DNA of 32,090 nt. It comes from Planctomycetota bacterium (GTDB lineage: Bacteria > Planctomycetota > JAJSAM01 > JAJVHW01). Position numbers and translations under genes: made by a program. This document shows positions 14,028 to 20,857 of the stretch, piece by piece; within the stretch, counting starts at the first letter, position 1, and each line of letters begins with the position of its first letter. The stretch lies in contig JAJRVY010000047.1 in the NCBI GenBank assembly GCA_024277065.1, forward strand, positions 1-32,090, given 5' to 3'. The notes under the pieces are model-generated. The model ran no database searches and was not told where the DNA came from. It worked only from the letters and a program-made list of their open reading frames with translations.

Positions 14028-17018
14028 ATGTTGCACCGCTCAGCGTCTCACCGTTCGCGCACGCTGCTCCTCGCTCTCGTCTTCGCGGCTCTGGCGAGCG
14101 TCGCCGGACGCGCGCAGGCCGACGACGACGACTTCGAGTTCGCCCAGGGGCTCTCGAACCGCGGCTACCAGGACCTCGCCGAGGAGCAGTACCGGGCGCT
14201 CATCGACAACCCGAAGAAGAGCGCCAAGGAGAAGGCCGAAGGGCAGTACGGCCTCGCGCTGATCAAGCGCTTCAACGCCGCCGTCGCCGCCCTCGAGACG
14301 AGCACGCGGCGCCGCAAGCCGATGGCCGACGTCCTGAAGCTGTTCGACGAGGCCGACGCCTCGCTCGCGTCCTTCATCGAGCGCAACGCGGCGCACCCGC
14401 GCGTACTCGAGGCCAAGCTCGACCGCTCCAAGCTGATCACGGACCGCGCCGACTACATCCAGCGTGCGATCGACAACGGGTGGGTGCCCTCCGAGGTCAC
14501 CGAGGCCTCGCTGAAGACACAGGTCGCCGAGGGCTACGACACCGCCATCGGTCTCCTCAAGACCGTCGAGGACAAGGCGCGCGAGGAACTCGGCACCAAG
14601 CAGCCCAACACCGAGGAGTACTCGGCCGCCGAGGACAAGCTCGGGATCGTCTGGCTCTACCGCATCGCGGCGCTCTACGGCAAGGGCGCCGCCCTGCCGG
14701 AAGGCGACTCCGCCGGCGTCGCGGCCCTCAACCAGGCGCTCAAGGAGATCGGCGAGTTCATGTGGCTGTTCGACGGCACCGTCCGCGGCCTCTGGGCGTT
14801 CCACTACAGCGCACTGTGCAACTGGCGCCTCGACAACGCCGGCGACGCCATCCGCGACATGCGCGACGCAGCGTCCTACGTGCAGGAGTCCGACGGCGTC
14901 CCCGCCGCGCGGGCTATCGCGCTCAGCTCCTACGAGAAGCTCGGCGAGATCGCCCGCGACGTCGCGACGCGCCACGGCGAAGAGCACCTGAGCGCCGCGC
15001 TCACCGCGATGGAATCGATGCCCGAGCACTGGCCAACATACCTCGAGGACGCCTACGGTCAGCGCGCAGCGCTGTCGTACGCCCGGGTGCTCGCCGACCT
15101 CGGCCGCGGCGACGAGGCCCTCGAGATGGTCCAGGAGGTGCTGCGCAAGGCCAAGGAGCGCGGCACGGGCGTCGATCGCGACGCCGGCAACGTGCTCGGC
15201 GACCTGCTCACCGGGAGTGGCGGCGGCACCACGGCACTCGATCCCGCGCTCCTGAACACGATCGCCATGTCGAAGTGGAAGGACGAGGACTACCGAGGTG
15301 CGATCAGCGCCTTCCAGTCCGTGATCCGCGCCGTCAAGACGTCCGAGCAGAAGGACGAGTACGCCTGGCGCGCATGGGACTTCATCGGACGCTGCTACGG
15401 TCTCCAGTCGCGGTGGTACGAGGCGTTTCTCGCGTTCGACACGATCGAGCAGGCGTGGGCCGCCGACAAGCGCAACGCGACGCTCGTCGAGATCACGAAC
15501 GAGACCGGGTGGTCCCGCGCCGCGATGATCGACCAACTCGCCAAGAGCACCAAGGACCCCGCCGAGAAGGCGCGCCTCAACTCCCGGCGCGACGCCCTCG
15601 TCACGGAGTTCGCCGAGAACCACCCGGACAGCCCGCGCAACGCGAGCGCCGATCTGCGCGCCGCCGAGACGCTGAAGCGCGAGGCCGACGACCTGCGCCG
15701 CGCCGGCGACTTCGCCGCCGCGACGGCCAAGTTCAAGGCCGCCCGCGACGCGTTCCGCGGCATCGACGAGAACAGCAAGTCCATCGACCGCGTCACGGCG
15801 ACGCTGGCCGAGATCGAGCGCAAGGTGGCTCTCTGCCACAAGGGCGCCGGCGACATCGCCGCCGCCATCGCGGCCTACGACGCGTGCGTCGCGCAGTCCA
15901 AGGCGTGGCTCGCCGAGAAGCGCCCGGACGTCGTGGACAGCGCCGTGCGCCGCGCGCGGCTCAACGGCCGGGCGATCTGCCTGACGAACATCCTGACCGC
16001 GCTCTCCCAGAAGGCCGACGTGGTGCCCGACGATGCCAAGAAGGCGACGTTCGAGGCGCTCCTCGCCGCCCTCGACCAGTACGAGACCGAGTTCATCAAG
16101 GTCGCCAGCCGCGGCCAGGTGACCGTCGATCAGTGGCGCATCGAGGCGCTCATCGGCACCGGCAGCATCGACAAGGCCGACGAGCTCGTGTCGAAGCTGG
16201 TCGCCGAGGACCCCGACCTCCCGAACGGTCCGTACCTCGCGGCGCTGGTCGCGGCGGCGCGCGAGAAGGAAGCCGACATCGCGCTCGGCAAGGGCGACAA
16301 GGGGAAATACGAGTCGCTCATGACCCGCGCTGCGCGGCTCAGCGAGTACGCGATCCAGAAGTCGGGCAACGAGAACCCCGACGCGCTGCTCGCCCTCGGC
16401 AATCGCTACCGCAAGGCCGGCGACTTCGTGAAGGGTGAGAACTTCCTGCGGCAGGCGATGGATGCCTACAAGGCCGCCGGCAACGACGAGAAGGCGCGCG
16501 CCGTGCGCATCGAGTTGATCGGCCTGCTCATCGACCAGGGCAAGTACGGAGAGGCCATCCCGCAGCTCGAGGTCGAACTGGTGGCCGACGCCGAGCAGCG
16601 CCAGGCGATCCTCGCGCGGCTCGCCAAGGACGACCGCATCAACACGGACGAGCTGACCAACATGCTGGGCGTCATGTCACGCAACAAGCGCGTCCTCAGC
16701 ACGCTCGCCCGCGCGTACCTCGAGGCTGGTCGCAGCCTCGACGACTGCATGCGCAGCCTCAACCTGAGCGCGATCCTGCTCTTCGCGCACCCCAAGGACG
16801 ACAAGCACGACGCGGTGTGGGTCGAGAACCTGCTGCGCCAGACCAATGCCTATTTCCAGCACGCCGCGCTCTCGGGCAAGCCCGAGGGCTTCCGCAAGGT
16901 CGTGAACGTGGTCAAGAACCTCGCCGTGCTCGGCCTGCTCGATCCCTATGACGAGGTCCTGCCGGGCTCGAAACGCGAGTTCGAGAAGTTGCAGTCCGAG
17001 GCAGAGTCGAAGCTGTAG
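14028..17018 (+). CDS. Large periplasmic TPR-repeat protein
   Basis: This 996-residue protein starts with a signal peptide (LLLALVFAALASVAGRAQAD). It is otherwise almost wholly helical repeat. TPR-like units include AQGLSNRGYQDLAEEQYRAL near residue 40, LSYARVLADLGRGDEALEMV near 348, and RRAGDFAAATAKFKAARDAF near 560. Others are GNRYRKAGDFVKGENFLRQA near 795 and LIDQGKYGEAIPQLEVEL near 835. There is no membrane anchor after the signal peptide and no catalytic motif, so a periplasmic scaffold or binding protein is likely. ATG 14028 is chosen because the signal peptide begins there. The stop is 19 bp before the next TPR gene, and ExbB/ExbD follow in the same direction. TolA/YbgF-like partners of Tol-Pal and Exb systems often carry TPRs, so a structural role beside this ExbBD set is plausible but inferred. 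Confidence 0.85.
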   Translation: MLHRSASHRSRTLLLALVFAALASVAGRAQADDDDFEFAQGLSNRGYQDLAEEQYRALIDNPKKSAKEKAEGQYGLALIKRFNAAVAALETSTRRRKPMADVLKLFDEADASLASFIERNAAHPRVLEAKLDRSKLITDRADYIQRAIDNGWVPSEVTEASLKTQVAEGYDTAIGLLKTVEDKAREELGTKQPNTEEYSAAEDKLGIVWLYRIAALYGKGAALPEGDSAGVAALNQALKEIGEFMWLFDGTVRGLWAFHYSALCNWRLDNAGDAIRDMRDAASYVQESDGVPAARAIALSSYEKLGEIARDVATRHGEEHLSAALTAMESMPEHWPTYLEDAYGQRAALSYARVLADLGRGDEALEMVQEVLRKAKERGTGVDRDAGNVLGDLLTGSGGGTTALDPALLNTIAMSKWKDEDYRGAISAFQSVIRAVKTSEQKDEYAWRAWDFIGRCYGLQSRWYEAFLAFDTIEQAWAADKRNATLVEITNETGWSRAAMIDQLAKSTKDPAEKARLNSRRDALVTEFAENHPDSPRNASADLRAAETLKREADDLRRAGDFAAATAKFKAARDAFRGIDENSKSIDRVTATLAEIERKVALCHKGAGDIAAAIAAYDACVAQSKAWLAEKRPDVVDSAVRRARLNGRAICLTNILTALSQKADVVPDDAKKATFEALLAALDQYETEFIKVASRGQVTVDQWRIEALIGTGSIDKADELVSKLVAEDPDLPNGPYLAALVAAAREKEADIALGKGDKGKYESLMTRAARLSEYAIQKSGNENPDALLALGNRYRKAGDFVKGENFLRQAMDAYKAAGNDEKARAVRIELIGLLIDQGKYGEAIPQLEVELVADAEQRQAILARLAKDDRINTDELTNMLGVMSRNKRVLSTLARAYLEAGRSLDDCMRSLNLSAILLFAHPKDDKHDAVWVENLLRQTNAYFQHAALSGKPEGFRKVVNVVKNLAVLGLLDPYDEVLPGSKREFEKLQSEAESKL

Positions 17019-17037
17019 AGCCGAAGGAACGACAACC

Positions 17038-18210
17038 ATGCGAACACACGCACCCCTCGTCCCCGCGCTCCTCGGCGCCGCCGCACTGGCCGCGCTGGCC
17101 ACTGCGGGCGCAGCCACGACGCCCGCCGTCGCGGCGCCGCAGGACGCCGACGCCAAGAGCGACACGATCCGGTACCTCGAAGGCGGGGCGGAGAAGACGC
17201 GCAGCGGCGTCGAGATCCAGTCCGCCGACTGGGACAGCGTCTCCTACAAGAACGGCGGCGGACGCACGGCCAGCATCCCCGGCGCATCCGTGATCGAGCT
17301 GCGCTACGGTGACGCGCCGCGCGAGTACGACCAGGGCTGGCGCGCGATCGCCGCACGCAACGGCAAGGCCGCCAAAGACGCCTTCAGCGCCTGTCTCGAC
17401 GCGCAGGCTGCGGGGGTCATCGAGCGCAAGTGGATCGACGCGGGTGTGCAGGTGGGTCTCGGCGAGGCCTATCTCCTGCTCGCACTGAACGACGACGCCG
17501 CCTACGCCAAGGCCACGACGGCGTTCGAGAGCGCCCTTGCGGCGAATGCCAAGAGCCTGATGGCGGACCGCATCTTCGGCGGGCTCGCGCAGGCGGCGCT
17601 CTGCTCGGACAAGCCCGCCGACGCGACCAGGCACGCGGACGCACTGGTCTCCGCCGGGCGCACCGCGCGACGCCCCCTGTGGGAGATCAAGGGCCTGTTC
17701 CTGCGCGCCGACGCGGCACGTGCCACCGGCAACGACAGCGGCGCAGGCCAGGCCTATCAGAGCGCCGCGCGCATCGCCGCGCAGCAGGCCGCGTCCACCA
17801 AGTCCGACGCGGCGAAGGCGCGCTACGGCCGCCTCGAGCACGAGGCGGCGGCCGCCGCCGGCTGGCTGCTCCTCGACAAGGCGGTCAAGACGCGCTCTTC
17901 CGGCGACTTCGATGCCGCGCGCTCCTACTTCCAGCAGTTGCCGCAGAAGCTCGGCAACGAGCCGGACGTGCTCGCTGCCACGGAGAACGCCATGGGCGTG
18001 ATCGCGTTGACCAACGACGACGCATACGGCGCCCTGCGCCACTTCCAGGCGACCGAGGTCAAGTACTTCAGCGCGCCGTCCGAAGTGGCGAGGTCGCTCT
18101 ACTACCAGGCACAGTGCTGGGAGAAGATCGGCGACGCGGAGATGCGCGCCGCCCGTGCGCGTGACCTCAAGGAGCTGTATCCCAAGTCCGAGTGGGCCCG
18201 CAAGCTCTGA
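17038..18210 (+). CDS. Periplasmic TPR-like protein
   Basis: This 390-residue protein has a signal peptide (LVPALLGAAALAALATAGAA, cleavage near AVAAPQD). A short beta-rich domain follows at about residues 40-85 (SADWDSVSYKNGGGRTASIP, ELRYGD), then helical TPR-like repeats to the end. Examples are GLGEAYLLLALNDDAAYAKA, LFLRADAARATGNDSGAGQA and GVIALTNDDAYGALRHFQAT. ATG 17038 stands 19 bp after the upstream TPR gene stop with AAGGA in front, so both belong to one transcript. No enzyme motif is seen. Its partner genes suggest a soluble component of the ExbBD-linked complex. I know no more specific family. Confidence 0.8.
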   Translation: MRTHAPLVPALLGAAALAALATAGAATTPAVAAPQDADAKSDTIRYLEGGAEKTRSGVEIQSADWDSVSYKNGGGRTASIPGASVIELRYGDAPREYDQGWRAIAARNGKAAKDAFSACLDAQAAGVIERKWIDAGVQVGLGEAYLLLALNDDAAYAKATTAFESALAANAKSLMADRIFGGLAQAALCSDKPADATRHADALVSAGRTARRPLWEIKGLFLRADAARATGNDSGAGQAYQSAARIAAQQAASTKSDAAKARYGRLEHEAAAAAGWLLLDKAVKTRSSGDFDAARSYFQQLPQKLGNEPDVLAATENAMGVIALTNDDAYGALRHFQATEVKYFSAPSEVARSLYYQAQCWEKIGDAEMRAARARDLKELYPKSEWARKL

Positions 18211-18228
18211 TGTCGCTAGGATCGCGGT

Positions 18229-18254
18229 CCGTCGCCCGAGGGGTCAGGCGACGG
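18229..18254 (+). promoter_or_regulatory. Hairpin between the TPR gene and exbB
   Basis: CCGTCGCC (18229-18236) pairs perfectly with GGCGACGG (18247-18254) around a 10-nt loop in the 98-bp gap before exbB. It has no U-tract. It could attenuate or process the transcript and set the higher ExbB level usual in such complexes. Confidence 0.4.
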
Positions 18255-18308
18255 CACGCGATGCGACGAGCTTCGGACCGAGTATTTTCGAGCAAGGAGT
18301 GCTTTTCG

Positions 18309-19040
18309 ATGCGCAAGTGGAAGAACACGGTGACCGCCACACTGGCGGCGGGATTCATGGCCGCGCTGCCCGCGGTCCAGGCGTTTGCTCAGGATGGTGT
18401 CGCCGCCGACGACGCCGGCGACGTGACGATCATGAAGGTGATCGTCTGGGGCGGTATCGTCGGCGGCGTCATCATCATCATCTCCGTCGCGATGGTCGCG
18501 CTCATCATCGAGCACTTCGTCTCGATCAAGCGCGACAAGCTCGTGCCCCCCGAAATCATCGACGAGATCGAGGCGCTGTTCGAGGAAGAGGAGTACCAGG
18601 AAGCTCTCGAGCTCTGTGAGTCCGAGCCCAACTACCTGACCAACATGCTCGCCTCGGCGCTGCCCAAGCTGAACGCCGGCTTCGACACCATGGAGGAGCA
18701 CCTCGAGGAGGCGCACGCCATGGAGGCCGTGAAGCTGCACACCAAGATCAGCTACCTGTCGCTGATCGCCAACCTCGCGCCCATGCTCGGCCTGTTCGGC
18801 ACGGTGCTCGGGATGGTCGGCGCCTTCAACTCGATCGTCAAGCTGGGCCCGGCTGTCACGCCGAAGGACCTGGCCGCGGGCGTCCAGCAGGCGCTGATCA
18901 CGACCCTGTTCGGCCTCGTGGTCGCGATCCCGGCCATCGCCTTCTACTTCTACTTCCGCAACAAGGTCGTGCGGATCACCTACGAGTTCAAGGCGATCGG
19001 CGAGGACCTCATCGAGCGGTTCCGGCCGCAGGCGAGGTAG
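18309..19040 (+). CDS. exbB: ExbB/TolQ/MotA-family proton channel subunit
   Basis: This 243-residue inner-membrane protein is the pentameric stator that, with ExbD dimers, turns the proton gradient into motion. It has an unusual cleavable signal peptide (residues 1-27, AVQAFAQ). TM1 is at about 43-70, a cytoplasmic helical loop at 72-145 (PPEIIDEIEALFEEEEYQEAL), TM2 at about 147-178 (LSLIANLAPMLGLFGTVLGM) and TM3 at 193-218. The loop end LAPMLGLFGTVLGM and the TM3 start QQALITTLFGLVVAIP are the MotA/TolQ/ExbB signatures. An N-terminal signal plus three helices is seen in many ExbB proteins outside the enterobacteria. AAGGAGT gives a strong ribosome site before ATG 18309. Three exbD genes follow, the first after 6 bp. 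Confidence 0.95.
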   Translation: MRKWKNTVTATLAAGFMAALPAVQAFAQDGVAADDAGDVTIMKVIVWGGIVGGVIIIISVAMVALIIEHFVSIKRDKLVPPEIIDEIEALFEEEEYQEALELCESEPNYLTNMLASALPKLNAGFDTMEEHLEEAHAMEAVKLHTKISYLSLIANLAPMLGLFGTVLGMVGAFNSIVKLGPAVTPKDLAAGVQQALITTLFGLVVAIPAIAFYFYFRNKVVRITYEFKAIGEDLIERFRPQAR

Positions 19041-19046
19041 CTCTCC

Positions 19047-19571
19047 GTGGCCAGAACCAAGGTCAAGACTGCCGACGCCGGAAAGGCTGTCGAGGGCGGC
19101 GCCGAGATGGACATGACGCCCATGATCGACATCACCTTCCAGTTGATCATCTTCTTCCTCGTTGCGAACGACCTGACGCGCAAGGAGACGGAGGAGCTCG
19201 AACTTCCCAAGGCGGTCTACGGCGAAGAGGACAAGGCGACGGAGAAGGATCCGCGCATCATCATCAACATCCTCAAGCCCGAGGACGCTGCCAACCCACC
19301 GAAGATCCCGGATGTCAAGGTCAAGGGCAAGTCGTATGACCTCAAGACCCTCATCCGCTACATGCGTTCCAGGGCTGACATGGAGCGCGAGGGCGAGGGC
19401 CAGGGCGCGCCGAGCGCGATCTACGTGCTCATCCGCGCGGACCGCAACACGCCATGGCAGCACGTCCAGTACGTGATGCAGGTGTGCGCCGATCCGACCG
19501 TGCGCATCTACAAGATGCAGTTCGCCACGACGACGAGCGACGACGGCAAGGCCGCCGTCGCGGGCCGGTAG
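19047..19571 (+). CDS. exbD: ExbD/TolR-family protein (copy 1, divergent)
   Basis: This 174-residue bitopic inner-membrane protein has a short cytoplasmic N-terminus and one helix, then a periplasmic domain. The helix begins MDMTPMIDITFQLIIFFLV and carries the proton-relay Asp at position 28. The periplasmic domain holds LELPKA, IYVLIRADRNTPWQHVQYVMQ and MQFATTT, the usual ExbD fold marks. GTG 19047 is 6 bp after the exbB stop and fits the N-terminus, as no nearer ATG precedes the helix. The periplasmic part differs clearly from copies 2 and 3 and is the closest of the three to canonical ExbD, so this is the likely main partner of ExbB. Confidence 0.92.
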   Translation: MARTKVKTADAGKAVEGGAEMDMTPMIDITFQLIIFFLVANDLTRKETEELELPKAVYGEEDKATEKDPRIIINILKPEDAANPPKIPDVKVKGKSYDLKTLIRYMRSRADMEREGEGQGAPSAIYVLIRADRNTPWQHVQYVMQVCADPTVRIYKMQFATTTSDDGKAAVAGR

Positions 19572-19583
19572 CAGGAGAACGTC

Positions 19584-20102
19584 ATGGACGACGAACAAAT
19601 CCCGAAGCCCGACATGACGCCGATGATCGATGTCGTGTTCCAACTCCTCATCTTCTTCCTCGTCTCGATGAAGTTCAAGACGCTGGACATGAAGATCGAG
19701 GCCTTCCTTCCGAAGGATCGCGGCCTCGCCGCAACGATCACGAAGCTCGAGGAGACGCCCAAGATCACCGCGATCCTGAAGCGTCGCGTGCAGGGCGGCG
19801 TGCTCGAGAGGAGCACGCGCGTCAAGGTGCAGAACCAGTCGATCGGCACCAGCGACAACGACGCCACGTGGGAGCTCCTGACGCAGAAGGCGAGCGAGAT
19901 CCTCTCGCGCCACATCGCCAACGGTGGCGACCCCGCCGACGTCAAGGGCGAGGTTGACGCCTCCGCTCTCGTGCCCACCGGCGACGTCGTTCGTGCGGTG
20001 GACGCGTTCATCGCCGCCAAGCTCCAGGACGTGACCTTCGTGGGCACGCCCCCTCCGGGTTCGTCACTGGACAAGGTCCGCACCGATGCGGGCGTTCGTT
20101 GA
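19584..20102 (+). CDS. exbD: ExbD/TolR-family protein (copy 2)
   Basis: This 172-residue bitopic protein has its transmembrane helix from residue 11 (MTPMIDVVFQLLIFFLVSMK) with the proton-relay Asp16. The periplasmic domain has FLPKDRGL, then a basic stretch (ILKRRVQGGVLERSTRVKV). It ends with SRHIANGGDPADVKGEVDAS and VPTGDVVRAVDAFIAAKLQD. ATG 19584 follows GCAGGAGAAC, 12 bp after copy 1. It is closely related to copy 3, including a 40-bp identical DNA block. A terminator hairpin stands 33 bp after the stop, closing the operon. Having several ExbD proteins for one ExbB allows mixed dimers or alternative complexes. Confidence 0.92.
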   Translation: MDDEQIPKPDMTPMIDVVFQLLIFFLVSMKFKTLDMKIEAFLPKDRGLAATITKLEETPKITAILKRRVQGGVLERSTRVKVQNQSIGTSDNDATWELLTQKASEILSRHIANGGDPADVKGEVDASALVPTGDVVRAVDAFIAAKLQDVTFVGTPPPGSSLDKVRTDAGVR

Positions 20103-20134
20103 TCTGACGAGCACCTGACCAACTTGCGCAATCC

Positions 20135-20164
20135 GCGCCACCCCGGCCCCGGCCGGGGTGGCGC
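20135..20164 (+). terminator. Strong GC-rich hairpin after exbD copy 2
   Basis: GCGCCACCCCGG (20135-20146) pairs with CCGGGGTGGCGC (20153-20164) around a 6-nt loop. There is no U-tract, as is usual in this window. It separates the exbB-exbD-exbD operon from the third exbD. Confidence 0.75.
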
Positions 20165-20199
20165 CGGGACGATCCCACCGGGATCCCCCACGCGCCACC

Positions 20200-20236
20200 A
20201 CGTCACGGACACGACGTCACGGACACGACGTCACGG
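20200..20236 (+). repeat. 14-bp direct repeat upstream of exbD copy 3
   Basis: The unit ACGTCACGGACACG occurs at 20200-20213 and 20214-20227, and a partial third copy runs 20228-20236. A short inverted repeat, CGCGCA-ATA-TGCGCG, follows at 20266-20280, about 52 bp before the gene. Iterated sites at this spacing (14 bp) could bind a regulator, or may be slippage repeats like those in the tRNA cluster. Confidence 0.7.
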
Positions 20237-20331
20237 GCCGCCTGCCTGTCCCCGAGCCCTGTCACCGCGCAATATGCGCGCAGGAGGCTCGTCGTGAAAT
20301 GCACGTGTGATCCGTCCGGGGAGGTTCTCCG

Positions 20332-20799
20332 ATGACGGACGACCAACTCCCCCGCCCGAACATGACCCCGATGATCGACGTCGTGTTCCAACTGCTGGTC
20401 TTCTTCCTCGTCTCGATGAAGTTCAAGACGCTGGACATTAAGATCGAGACGCGGCTCCCCAAGCACGCCGGCATCGCCATCGACATCACCCGGCCGGACG
20501 ACCGCCTGAAGCTGACGGCGCGCCTGGACCGGCCCGCGAATGGCGCAGCGCGTCTGAAGCTCGACGGCCGTATTCTCGGCAACACGCGCGACGCCGCGTC
20601 GTGGGCGAGGCTGCACGAGATCGTGCGCACCGTGCGCGCGCGGCACGTGGCCCGCGGCGGCGATCCGGCCGTGATCGAGGCCGAGGTGGACGCCGCCCCT
20701 GCGGTACCGACCGGCGTGGTGATCGAGCTCGTGGACGCCTTCGTGGCCGCCGACTTCGAGCACGTGCGCTTCACGGGTACGCCCCTCGGCGTCCGCTGA
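20332..20799 (+). CDS. exbD: ExbD/TolR-family protein (copy 3)
   Basis: This 155-residue bitopic protein has its helix from residue 11 (MTPMIDVVFQLLVFFLVSMK) with proton-relay Asp16. Its periplasmic domain is shorter than in copy 2; the basic stretch is reduced to LDRPANGAARLKL. The C-terminal part ARHVARGGDPAVIEAEVDAA and VPTGVVIELVDAFVAADFEH aligns directly with copy 2. GGGGAGG gives a strong ribosome site before ATG 20332. A terminator hairpin and tandem repeats lie between it and copy 2, so it probably has its own promoter. It ends 58 bp before the sulfatase-fold gene, so the two may be cotranscribed. Confidence 0.92.
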   Translation: MTDDQLPRPNMTPMIDVVFQLLVFFLVSMKFKTLDIKIETRLPKHAGIAIDITRPDDRLKLTARLDRPANGAARLKLDGRILGNTRDAASWARLHEIVRTVRARHVARGGDPAVIEAEVDAAPAVPTGVVIELVDAFVAADFEHVRFTGTPLGVR

Positions 20800-20857
20800 C
20801 GCCCCGCACGCACGGGTCGTGACGCGTCCACGACGCGGCCCGTGCTACCTTCCGGCG

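Noticed and set aside
20103-20331. A small gene between exbD copies 2 and 3
   Set aside because: The gap holds only a terminator hairpin and repeats; no frame with a ribosome site and protein-like composition was seen.
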